A DNA stretch of 52,704 bases. It comes from Clostridia bacterium. GTDB lineage: Bacteria; Bacillota; Clostridia; TANB77; UBA1234. Below the pieces are notes generated by a model that was given only the letters and a program-made list of their open reading frames with translations, made no database searches and had not been told where the DNA came from. The stretch spans positions 1 to 52,704 of the forward strand of contig JAFUGH010000011.1 of assembly GCA_017469465.1 (NCBI GenBank), read 5' to 3'. Below are positions 45,452 through 52,539 of this stretch, piece by piece (the first letter of the stretch is position 1; each line of letters opens with the position of its first letter). A program made the translations under genes and the position numbers.

Positions 45452-45600
45452 CGAAGTAAATGTTCTCGCTTGTAGTTGGTGCGAGTAACAAATCATACTA
45501 TTTTGTCAAATGTTCTCGCTTGTGGTTGGTGCGAGTAATGAAATCATACCATTTTGTACATAAAAGTCCTTTGTTGAAATGTGAATAAAGGACTTTTATT
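45452..45600 (+). ncRNA. Candidate small RNA: two ~50-nt tandem repeats plus terminator
   Basis: The repeats at 45458-45506 and 45508-45557 share AAATGTTCTCGCTTGT.GTTGGTGCGAGTAA with a hairpin CTCGC/GCGAG. They lie between a strong promoter and a terminator (45562-45599, arms AAAAGTCCTTT/AAAGGACTTTT), giving a ~150-nt transcript with no ORF. Promoter, short tandem repeats and terminator is the layout of type III toxin-antitoxin RNA antitoxins, but no matching toxin gene follows. Confidence 0.5.
45562..45599 (+). terminator. Terminator of the tandem-hairpin RNA
   Basis: AAAAGTCCTTT and AAAGGACTTTT form an 11-bp stem with a T-rich tail. Confidence 0.85.
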
Positions 45601-45628
45601 TGCATATAATATTGTATAGCGATAATGG

Positions 45629-45657
45629 TTGACAATGTATATACTTTGTGATATAAT
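45629..45657 (+). promoter_or_regulatory. Promoter of the toxin-antitoxin pair
   Basis: TTGACA at 45629-45634 and TATAAT at 45652-45657, 17-bp spacing, 26 bp before the antitoxin start. Confidence 0.75.
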
Positions 45658-45682
45658 AAATAAAAAAAGAGAGGTGGGTATG

Positions 45683-45970
45683 ATGGCTAAAACTACAAGT
45701 ATGAATATTAGAATAGAACCTAAATTAAAAGAAGAGGTAGAGGAAATATTAAAAGATTTAGGAATGAATATTGCTGATGCAGTTACGATTTATTTCAAAC
45801 AAATTGTATTGACTGATAGTATTCCTTTGCAAATAAAGAGACCAAGATTCAATAAAGAAACATTAGAAGCTATAAAGGAAGCTGATGAAATAATGAAGCA
45901 TCCAGAAGATTATAAAAGCTATAATAATGTTTATGAAATGTTAGAGGAGATTGATGATGAAGAAGAATAA
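45683..45970 (+). CDS. RelB/DinJ-family antitoxin
   Basis: A 95-aa ribbon-helix-helix protein: TTSMNIRIEPKLKEEVEEILKDLGMNIADAVTIYF is the DinJ-type DNA-binding region (shown here in outline only), and the acidic C-terminus EMLEEIDDEEE would wrap the toxin. ATG 45683 suits AGAGGTGG better than the adjacent ATG 45680. It overlaps the toxin start and probably represses its own promoter. Confidence 0.88.
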   Translation: MAKTTSMNIRIEPKLKEEVEEILKDLGMNIADAVTIYFKQIVLTDSIPLQIKRPRFNKETLEAIKEADEIMKHPEDYKSYNNVYEMLEEIDDEEE

Positions 45971-46248
45971 GTATGAAATAAAAATGACTGGTCGCTTTAA
46001 AAAGGATTTAAAAATAGTAAGAAAGAGAGAATATTTTGATGCAGAACTATTAAATAATGTTGTTGAAATGTTAGCAAATGATATTACATTACCAGCTAAA
46101 TATAATAATCATTTGTTAGAACCAAAAAGCAAACGGATTATGGGAATGTCATTTGAAACCAAACTGGCTATTGGAATATGAAAAAGATGGTAATATATTA
46201 GTATTAACTCTAACACGTACAGGTTCGCATTCAGATTTATTTGAATAA
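45954..46248 (+). CDS. YafQ-family toxin, read through a CGG +1 frameshift
   Basis: mRNA-interferase toxin of the RelE/YafQ fold, about 97 aa. ATG 45954 follows GAGGAG and overlaps the antitoxin end. The first frame stops at 46179-46181. The in-frame CGG at 46134-46136 is the break: skipping c46134 gives ..SK-G-LWECHLKPNWLLEYEKDG.., the YafQ consensus (G-x-ECH-x-K-P-x-WLL-x-Y), and continues through GSHSDLF with the catalytic His to 46248. Without the shift the catalytic end is lost. Expression of an active toxin would therefore depend on CGG decoding. Confidence 0.87.
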
Positions 46249-46263
46249 AAATGAAATGAGGTT

Positions 46264-46300
46264 AAACTACTTTCTAAAAATAGAAGGTAGTTTTTTTGTA
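46264..46300 (+). terminator. Terminator after the toxin gene
   Basis: AACTACTTTCTA and TAGAAGGTAGTT arms (one mismatch) around AAAA, followed by seven T. Confidence 0.85.
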
Positions 46301-46359
46301 TACAAAAAATCAAAAAGGTAAAAAATACATTTGTAACATAATAGAAAGAGGTGGTGTGT

Positions 46360-46497
46360 ATGACAAAACAAAAAGAAGCAAAGAAGAAGAAAGATGAATT
46401 TAAAATAAATTACTTTTTCTGCGAGAGTGGCAAGAATATTAAAGTCATTATTGAAGAGGCTTTTCAAAATTATCATGAAGCACAGTTTGCAAAATAA
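46360..46497 (+). CDS. Small basic protein (45 aa) upstream of the recombinase
   Basis: Not recognised. AGAGGTGG precedes ATG 46360. The N-terminus is lysine-rich (TKQKEAKKKKDEFK), followed by a short strand and a helix (KVIIEEAFQNYHEAQF). Small ORFs beside large serine recombinases sometimes encode recombination directionality factors or regulators; that is only a positional hint. No in-frame CGG. Confidence 0.55.
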   Translation: MTKQKEAKKKKDEFKINYFFCESGKNIKVIIEEAFQNYHEAQFAK

Positions 46498-46563
46498 TTG
46501 GAGAATTGCCTCAATTCTTTTTCAAACTGGTTAGTAACTAACAATAATAGGATATATGGTTGA

Positions 46564-46608
46564 AATCGCACAAAAATGGTTGTCCCTTTTGTGCGATTGT
46601 TGTATAAT
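46564..46608 (+). promoter_or_regulatory. Recombinase promoter overlapped by a perfect 12-bp inverted repeat
   Basis: TTGTCC at 46580-46585 and TATAAT at 46603-46608 (17-bp spacing). AATCGCACAAAA at 46564-46575 and TTTTGTGCGATT at 46587-46598 are exact inverted arms; they flank the -35 box and fill most of the spacer. This geometry suits a repressor operator controlling the recombinase. Confidence 0.65.
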
Positions 46609-46664
46609 GAATTCAAAGTGAAAACCTTATATTCTATTATATTGCTTCGAGTATGGGAGTGATT

Positions 46665-48290
46665 ATGAGAGAGAATATAATAGAAAATGTACAAAAGTAC
46701 AAAGTCGGTATCTATATTAGATTATCGAAAGAAGATTATGAAAAGCCACAAGGTAGTGAAAGTGAGAGTGTACAAAACCAAAGAAATTTGTTAATCCAGT
46801 ATATTAAGCAAAATCATTTGTATATAGTGGATGAGTATGTTGATGATGGTGTGTCTGGCACAAGTTTTGATAGACCAGAGTTTAATAGAATGATACAAGA
46901 TATTGAAAACAAAAAGATTAATATGATTATTACAAAGGATTTATCAAGGCTTGGAAGAGATTACATCATGTCTGGTTATTATACCGAGCAATATTTTCCA
47001 CTTCACAATGTAAGGTACATTGCATTACTAGATAATATTGATACTTATTTAGACAGCAGTAATAATGATATTGCACCATTTAAGTCGATACTAAATGATA
47101 TGTATGCAAAAGACATTTCCAAAAAGATTAAGAGTGTTTTGAAAAGCAAAAAGGAAATGGGGTTATTTGTTGGAAAAGAAGCTCCGTATGGTTATCAGAA
47201 GGATCCAAATAACAAGTATCAATTAATAATTGATGAATCAGCTGCAATGATTGTAAGGGAAATATTTGAAAGATACTTAAATGGTGATGGAACCAAAATT
47301 ATAGCAGATGATTTATCTCAAAGACATGTACCAATACCATCTGTGCACAAGAAAACTAATATAGGCTATAAAAGTCCAAGTTATGGTTTGTGGAATAATA
47401 CTGCGATAAAAAGGATTTTGCAAAATGAGGAATATACTGGTTGTTTAGTACAAAATAAATACAATAAGCTTAACTACAAATCGAAAAAGTTAGTTCATCT
47501 TCCTGAAGAAAAATGGGTAAAGACAGAAAACACACATGAAGCAATCGTAGATAAGAAAATGTGGGAGAGAGCACAGATATTATTAGAAAGGTCAAAAGGT
47601 ACTCGCATCAGAAACTATGATTACCTATTAAGTGGTCTTTTAAAATGTTATGAATGTAAATCAGCAATTGGGGTTTCTCATAAAACTGGAAGAAGCTATT
47701 CCTATGGTAGATGCCAAAGGTACACCAAGTATAGCAAATTAGGTGTATGCACTCCACATTCGTTTAATTACTTTAAATTAGAAGAGCAGATTATCAATAT
47801 GTTAAGAGATTTTTGTAATATCTATTCTGATAAGTCTAGACTTCAATTAGTGGCAAGTAAGAGTGAAAGAAAAGACAGAGAAGCAGAGCTAAAAGAGAAG
47901 ATAGAATATTATACTAATCTAGAAGAAAAAGAAAATACAAAACTAGAAAGACTCTACGATGATATGCTTGATAACTTAATTTCTCGAGAAGACTATAAAC
48001 GAATGTCTGACAAGGTTGTTAAAAACAGAGAAACCATTGTTCAAACGAAAAAGAGTTATGAGGAACAATATGAAGAATACAAAAGCAAAACGAAAAGTGA
48101 AGACAATAAAAAATTAGAAAAGTTGATTGATGAATTTTTAGCGATGGAAAATCCAACAAAAGAAATCATTGGGCAATTCATTGAAAAAATTGAAATTCAT
48201 CAAGATAAGCAAGTAGATATTCATTTTAGGTTTCAACCATTTTCTGAAATGATGGAAAGTCAAAATAAAGATGAAAGGAGATATGCTTGA
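46665..48290 (+). CDS. Large serine recombinase (site-specific integrase/excisionase)
   Basis: A 541-aa recombinase. ATG 46665 follows GGGAGTG. The catalytic domain has the nucleophile in YIRLSKED, then SVQNQRNLL, YVDDGVSGTSFDRPEF and ITKDLSRLGRDY. A recombinase domain (VREIFERYLNGDGTKIIADDL), a zinc ribbon (LLKCYECKSAIG..CQRY..GVC) and a long coiled coil (about residues 400-490) follow. This is the TnpX/phiC31-like large class. The stop codon is 22 bp from attR, the usual position of such enzymes next to their att site. It presumably catalyses integration into and excision from spoIVB. Confidence 0.95.
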   Translation: MRENIIENVQKYKVGIYIRLSKEDYEKPQGSESESVQNQRNLLIQYIKQNHLYIVDEYVDDGVSGTSFDRPEFNRMIQDIENKKINMIITKDLSRLGRDYIMSGYYTEQYFPLHNVRYIALLDNIDTYLDSSNNDIAPFKSILNDMYAKDISKKIKSVLKSKKEMGLFVGKEAPYGYQKDPNNKYQLIIDESAAMIVREIFERYLNGDGTKIIADDLSQRHVPIPSVHKKTNIGYKSPSYGLWNNTAIKRILQNEEYTGCLVQNKYNKLNYKSKKLVHLPEEKWVKTENTHEAIVDKKMWERAQILLERSKGTRIRNYDYLLSGLLKCYECKSAIGVSHKTGRSYSYGRCQRYTKYSKLGVCTPHSFNYFKLEEQIINMLRDFCNIYSDKSRLQLVASKSERKDREAELKEKIEYYTNLEEKENTKLERLYDDMLDNLISREDYKRMSDKVVKNRETIVQTKKSYEEQYEEYKSKTKSEDNKKLEKLIDEFLAMENPTKEIIGQFIEKIEIHQDKQVDIHFRFQPFSEMMESQNKDERRYA

Positions 48291-48312
48291 GCAAATTTTT
48301 CGCCGAATCAGA

Positions 48313-48325
48313 CAGTCACACATGT
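48313..48325 (+). other. attR core of the spoIVB element
   Basis: CAGTCACACATGT, identical to 35234-35246. In the reconstructed attP the left arm CAGACAGTCACA and right arm TGTGATTGTCTG are complementary at 11 of 12 positions around the central CA (48321-48322). Confidence 0.9.
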
Positions 48326-48395
48326 ATATGTCAATGATCCAACCAAAGGATATGCAATATTTGCAGATACCATGATTGATGAAATTGTAAAATAA
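48326..48395 (+). CDS. spoIVB: spoIVB 3' part, displaced by the element
   Basis: Encodes the missing SpoIVB C-terminus. Read in the frame set by the 13-bp core it gives V-T-H-V, then YVNDPTKGYAIFADTM and a final DEIVK followed by TAA at 48393-48395. VNDPTxGYGI is the family's conserved C-terminal motif. It has no start or ribosome-binding site of its own and is expressed only if joined to 34090-35246. A transcription terminator follows at 48419. Confidence 0.95.
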
Positions 48396-48418
48396 ATAAT
48401 TGAGTATAAAGCTTATAT

Positions 48419-48450
48419 TGATAGAGATGAAATGTTTCCTCTATCATTTT
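48419..48450 (+). terminator. Original terminator of spoIVB
   Basis: GATAGAGATGAAA pairs with TTTCCTCTATC (bulged), followed by ATTTTC. Confidence 0.65.
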
Positions 48451-48500
48451 CATTTGGGTGGTATAAGAGTATTTTGATATGGAATATGGTAAAAAAAAGA

Positions 48501-48530
48501 TTGACATAAAAAGTAAAACGATGTTATAAT
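48501..48530 (+). promoter_or_regulatory. Promoter of the 234-aa gene
   Basis: TTGACA at 48501-48506 and TATAAT at 48525-48530, 18-bp spacing. The leader is about 30 nt and shows no clear ribosome-binding site. Confidence 0.7.
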
Positions 48531-48567
48531 ATCAATTGTCGTAAATTTTTACAATTGCTCTGCAATA

Positions 48568-49272
48568 ATGAAAGAAGACGGGTTCGTGGACTATCAGAAG
48601 ATGTGGGAACAATTGAAAGATGAAATTCGGACTGACTTGAAGTTCCATTCATCTGGAGTAATGCAATCTATGTCGGAAGCTATTGAAGGAGAAGCTAAAT
48701 GCACTCAGATATTAAAATATATGAGTGATATTGAAGAAACGCAAAAAGATAAACAAGAAGTGCTCAATACCAAAATGAAGATAACACTTGAATTTGATAT
48801 TGATGATTGTGAATCTGGGTTCTTGATGGGAGTTGCAAAATTAATAAAAGATGAAAAAGTACTTCACCAGCTTGCTCTACATTTCAAAAATTCTGATGGT
48901 TGGAATGATGAATGGGATATACAAAGTGAAATTTGTAAAAATCCATATGCAGATGAACAAACTTTAAATATTTTGGTAGAAGATAATGAATCTACCGTAA
49001 GATACTTCGTTGCAAAGCGGGAAGATATTTCACAAGAGCTTTTTTGGAAACTTTCTGATGATTCTGATACATTGGTAATTTCAGAATTGCTTTCCAATCC
49101 AAAGCTCCCCAAAGAAGTTTTACATCATATTATCAATCGGATTATTTCAGGAAACTTTGTTTTTGATCCAGATGTTATAGAAAGAGGAAAATTTGCTGAA
49201 AAGATTCTTAACCATAGCAAAATAACTAAAAGTGATGCAAGAAAGATAAAAGAATGGTCACATAATGAATAA
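48568..49272 (+). CDS. 234-aa soluble repeat protein, foreign codon use, unknown
   Basis: Not recognised. The C-terminal half has LRV/HEAT-like repeats (NPYADEQTLNILVED, DSDTLVISELLSNPKLPKEVL) with the pattern 'NP..p..vL..L..d....vr..va'. The N-terminal half is helical and charged. The start is uncertain: ATG 48568 lacks a clear ribosome-binding site. It contains three in-frame CGG codons (48628, 49018, 49138) read as Arg within well-formed helices, unlike native genes. With the genes at 1847-3255, 11421 and 13275 it forms a group of single-promoter foreign genes. Confidence 0.6.
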   Translation: MKEDGFVDYQKMWEQLKDEIRTDLKFHSSGVMQSMSEAIEGEAKCTQILKYMSDIEETQKDKQEVLNTKMKITLEFDIDDCESGFLMGVAKLIKDEKVLHQLALHFKNSDGWNDEWDIQSEICKNPYADEQTLNILVEDNESTVRYFVAKREDISQELFWKLSDDSDTLVISELLSNPKLPKEVLHHIINRIISGNFVFDPDVIERGKFAEKILNHSKITKSDARKIKEWSHNE

Positions 49273-49700
49273 AATGAGAAAAAGCCATGCTAGCAGTTGC
49301 TAACGTGGCTTTTAACTACCTACATAATCATGAACTCACACGAATTACAGGTATACGTTGAATTGACATATCGTTTCCTTACGAAACTTTGACCATGATT
49401 TACGTATCATTTTATTACTTGGAAAGAGATTGGTGATTTGCCTTTGAAAATGATAGAAGAAGTGAAAGAAATATTTAACGAAATTTTTGATAAAAAACAC
49501 AGAAAAAATTTGCTGAAGAATTGGAAAAAGGTGAGGTGGAATTGACGATTGTGTCAAAAAAACTTTGGTATACAGATAATTCAAGTGGCTTAAAATGAAA
49601 AAATTATATACTATAACTTATGTACCAGCATTTAATATATGATGTGTTTTATGGAAGGATATCATATATTAAATGCTATTTTTTGCACATATAAAAATTT
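49273..49700. other. Intergenic region with gene remnant and hairpin
   Basis: AAAAAGCCATGCTAGC with GCTAACGTGGCTTTT (49276-49313) terminates the previous gene. From about 49440 to 49600 there are short open stretches in different frames (EEVKEIFNEIFDKKH, then a frame change to EELEKGEVELTIVSKKLW) that look like the decayed end of a gene; no CGG is involved. A 17-bp inverted repeat, AGCATTTAATATATGAT with its complement, lies at about 49628-49678 before a T-run. Confidence 0.55.
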
Positions 49701-49973
49701 TTAGAAGCAATCATCATTGCTTTCGCGATTTCCACGACCATGATGACGTCTTGTAAAGTAGTCGGTCAAGTAAGCAGCCACAAATGATGCAATGGTATAA
49801 ATTACTACCCATATAGCAAATATAGGCGTTAATGTTTCAAATAGTATAGCAAATATAATTAAAGTAATAATTGCAGTAATTCCCGCAATAATAAATGGAT
49901 TTCTAATAATTCTTTCAAAAACAATAGAGAAAAGAATCACTAGTAATAATCCAACGATTATTTCGAAAGTCAT
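49701..49973 (-). CDS. Small three-helix membrane protein, DUF2651-like
   Basis: A 90-aa protein. ATG 49973 (MTFEIIVGLLL) follows GGGAGG on the minus strand; an upstream ATG six codons earlier would overlap that site. Three hydrophobic segments cover about residues 4-22, 28-46 and 50-72. The tail is basic then acidic (RRHHGRGNRESNDDCF). DUF2651 is a tentative assignment from size and helix layout. No operon partner is evident. Confidence 0.55.
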   Translation of the reverse strand: MTFEIIVGLLLVILFSIVFERIIRNPFIIAGITAIITLIIFAILFETLTPIFAIWVVIYTIASFVAAYLTDYFTRRHHGRGNRESNDDCF

Positions 49974-50048
49974 AAAAATACCTCCCTTCATGATACATTA
50001 TATGAAGAGAGGCAAAGAAACGTGAAATTTGTCAAATAAGAATAGTAA

Positions 50049-52502
50049 TTAAACTGGTCTATTAGCGTGTGCATTTGTGTATTTTTCACCACTGATTTTT
50101 TCACCATTTTTATGAATATCAATTATTTTAGATATTTCTTTAATATCTTCATCAATTACATTAATTAGAATAGAGTCTACATTTACATTTTTAGATTCGA
50201 TTGAAGTAATTTTACAATTATATAAAGTCGATTGACAGTCGATATTATCAGGGATAACTCTAAAATCAACCCCCATTCTATCACGTAAATAATATTTATC
50301 ATTTTTTACACAAGGCATGCTACATTTTTTATCTTTTGAAAAGCCACCAACAATACTTCCTACAGGACAATATTCAGAAGTCATTACGCATTGATTTCCA
50401 TAGACCATTAATTCAGCTGGAAGAGAAGAGTACATGTTGTTGATTTGTGAATTAGTAAGCTCTGGAGACAAAATAACTTTATGAAATCCAAGTTCTTTAA
50501 GTCTATCAATAGTGTAGGAATTAAAAATATTAAAAGTGTAATTGGCAATTAATTTTGGAGCAAGCATTTCTCTCCAATATGGATGATTATCAAAAGCATT
50601 TTCAAAATACTTAAGCTGACAAATACTAGAAACTACAAATCCATTACATAAATTAATTAATTTAGTTAAATTCTTTTTTATCAAGTCCTCATATTTATTT
50701 TTTGTAATAGTTGGAAGAATAATATATTTCTTACATTCTAAGTTGATAAACAACTCTTCTTTGGTGATAGCTTCTTTTAAAGGAACGTAAATGCTATCTA
50801 CTTTTGGAAGAATTAAATTTAAATCATTATTTAAATATTTAACACATAAACTAACCTTTTTTGGAATGTTATAATGATGTGCATTTTTATTTACATCGTT
50901 GATATTAAGAGGTAGTTTTAATATTTGTGTTCTTTTAATTGAATTTAAATAGTACTCCTCATATAATTTAAAAGCATTTCTTCTTAATTCGTTTAATTTA
51001 CTAATAGGAATGAAAATATCTTCATTCATTTCAATTTGCAAGTCAGCAATGTCAAAGGGAGTATTTCCTGTTTTAATAAATTGTTCTATTATTTTTTCCT
51101 TAGTAACAGGAGATTTTTGAGGCATTTCTGGTATGATTTCGCTTGTATAAATAAAATCATTGATTTTTACGACGATTGGAGAATCAATTTTAATTTCTAA
51201 TATTACATTAACTGATTGCTTCCTCACAAATCCTCTAGAATAGGTTTCTTTTGCTTTTTGCATTAGTTCTTTATCATATGTTTTATAAACTTTATCTCCA
51301 ACATGAATATTGCCACTTATTCTGCCAATTTTCCCATTAGTTAGTTCGCTAATTATTGCAGAAGGAGATTCATTTTCTCCATTCCAAATTTCAATTCCGT
51401 CTCCAATGTTTAATTTGTTTTTTGAATCAATTTTGATATATCGTTTTCCATCATAGTTAGTTACCTTACCAACATATATTCCCCAATGCTTTGGTTTTTC
51501 GTAACACATCATATCTTTGCCGCTTTTTTGATGATGGTATCCATCAGAGAAACCGCCACGATTAAATACTTGTAATAAATCTTTTTTTAACGTATTCGAT
51601 GTGTTATATGGCGCACATTGTGCGCCACTACACAATTGTGTTTCGTGTTCATTCATACCGAATTGGATTGCATATTCATTCGTAGTGGAGCACTGTGTGC
51701 TCCATAAAGCATCTAACATTTTTCGATAACTTGAAACAACTGTTGCAACATACTCAGGAGATTTCATTCGTCCTTCAATTTTTAGAGAAGTGATGTTTGG
51801 AAGCTGTTCAAGATAATCAATTGTACATAAGTCTTTGGGACTAAGAAGATATCCATCTTGAATTGGTTGTTCATTATTTTTATCATCTACTTTGATTAGT
51901 TCATATTTCATACGACAAGGCTGTGCACATTTACCACGATTTCCACTTCTATCACCAATCATACTACTCATCAAGCACTGTCCGGAATAACAAACACATA
52001 AAGCACCATGTACAAAAATTTCAATTTCCATGTCAGTATTGTTGCAAATATATTGAATCTCTTTTAAGCTTAATTCACGTGCAAGAACTACGCGAGAAAA
52101 TCCTAACTTTTTTAATTCTTCTACACCTGCTAAGTTATATACACTCATTTGTGTACTAGCGTGTAGTGGAAGATGAGGAATGTTTTCATGTATTACTTTG
52201 GCAAGTCCTAAGTCTTGTACAATGACAGCATCAACACCAATGTTATATAAATCGTACGCAAAATCTAATGCATCACTTATTTCATGATTGTTGACCAAAG
52301 TATTTAACGTGACATGTATTTTTACATCTCGTAGATGTGCATATTCTACCATATTCTTTAATTCACTTAATTCGAAATTACTAGCATTAGCACGTGCATT
52401 AAATAATTTGCCACCAAGGTATACGGCATTTGCACCATTTTCCACAGCTGCTAAAAATGCCTCATAACTTCCTGCAGGTGCTAAAAGTTCGAAATATTTC
52501 AT
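50049..52502 (-). CDS. Peptidase U32-family protein with DUF3656 domain (RlhA/YdcP-like)
   Basis: An 817-aa protein. N-terminal U32 domain: ELLAPAGSYEAFLAAVENGANAVY, LHASTQMSVYN and the cysteine set GALCVCYSGQCLMS..GNRGKCAQPCR, which matches the Fe-S-binding cysteines of prephenate-dependent tRNA/rRNA hydroxylases such as TrhP and RlhA. The middle domain (WGIYVGKVTNYDGKRYIKI) fits DUF3656. A second cysteine cluster (QCVMTSEYCPVG..KKCSMPC) closes the C-terminal U32 half. Residues ~265-299 are an insertion made of two palindromic REP-like repeats translated in frame (LWSTQCSTT and CSGAQCAPYN), between MLDA and LKKDLLQVFNRGG. The role in RNA hydroxylation is inferred from the family. Confidence 0.9.
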   Translation of the reverse strand: MKYFELLAPAGSYEAFLAAVENGANAVYLGGKLFNARANASNFELSELKNMVEYAHLRDVKIHVTLNTLVNNHEISDALDFAYDLYNIGVDAVIVQDLGLAKVIHENIPHLPLHASTQMSVYNLAGVEELKKLGFSRVVLARELSLKEIQYICNNTDMEIEIFVHGALCVCYSGQCLMSSMIGDRSGNRGKCAQPCRMKYELIKVDDKNNEQPIQDGYLLSPKDLCTIDYLEQLPNITSLKIEGRMKSPEYVATVVSSYRKMLDALWSTQCSTTNEYAIQFGMNEHETQLCSGAQCAPYNTSNTLKKDLLQVFNRGGFSDGYHHQKSGKDMMCYEKPKHWGIYVGKVTNYDGKRYIKIDSKNKLNIGDGIEIWNGENESPSAIISELTNGKIGRISGNIHVGDKVYKTYDKELMQKAKETYSRGFVRKQSVNVILEIKIDSPIVVKINDFIYTSEIIPEMPQKSPVTKEKIIEQFIKTGNTPFDIADLQIEMNEDIFIPISKLNELRRNAFKLYEEYYLNSIKRTQILKLPLNINDVNKNAHHYNIPKKVSLCVKYLNNDLNLILPKVDSIYVPLKEAITKEELFINLECKKYIILPTITKNKYEDLIKKNLTKLINLCNGFVVSSICQLKYFENAFDNHPYWREMLAPKLIANYTFNIFNSYTIDRLKELGFHKVILSPELTNSQINNMYSSLPAELMVYGNQCVMTSEYCPVGSIVGGFSKDKKCSMPCVKNDKYYLRDRMGVDFRVIPDNIDCQSTLYNCKITSIESKNVNVDSILINVIDEDIKEISKIIDIHKNGEKISGEKYTNAHANRPV
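51608..51632. repeat. REP-like palindrome inside the U32 gene (unit 1)
   Basis: Stem GGCGCAC/GTGCGCC with a 3-nt loop, flanked by ATAT and CTAC, the reverse-orientation flanks of the family. It is translated as part of the U32 protein. Confidence 0.85.
51682..51708. repeat. REP-like palindrome inside the U32 gene (unit 2)
   Basis: GTAGTGGAGCACTGTG then TGCTCCATAAA: stem GGAGCAC/GTGCTCC. It is inverted relative to unit 1, 50 bp away, and nearly identical to the unit at 35388 inside the spoIVB element. Confidence 0.85.
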
Positions 52503-52539
52503 ATATGTTCAATCCTTTCAAATTACAATTTGTCGGTTA

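Larger units (their letters stand above)
35234..48312 (+). mobile_element. 13.1-kb integrative mobilizable element inserted in spoIVB
   Basis: Bounded by 13-bp direct repeats (35234-35246 and 48313-48325). Excision between them yields a 13,079-bp circle and an uninterrupted spoIVB. Contents in order: HTH protein, oriT-like hairpins, MobV relaxase, six-gene glyco/phospho cluster, HAD phosphatase, DUF6076-like protein, structured and repeat RNA candidates, RelB-YafQ pair, small ORF, and a large serine recombinase ending 22 bp before attR. There are no conjugation or phage structural genes, so it is a mobilizable rather than self-transmissible element. The position resembles skin-type intervening elements of sporulation genes. 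Two of its genes carry the same CGG +1 breaks as host genes, so it is adapted to this host lineage. Confidence 0.95.

Noticed and set aside
45452-45600. Short CRISPR array in the two ~50-nt repeats
   Set aside because: The repeats abut without spacers and lie between a promoter and a terminator.
35234-48325. Prophage
   Set aside because: No capsid, terminase, portal, tail or lysis genes; a relaxase and hairpin cluster indicate a mobilizable element.
48326-48395. Independent small gene after the recombinase
   Set aside because: It has no start codon or ribosome-binding site and matches the SpoIVB C-terminus exactly in the frame of the att core.
49440-49600. Another CGG +1 gene in the remnant region
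   Set aside because: The frame changes there do not involve CGG, and no start or conserved motif is visible; it looks like ordinary decay.
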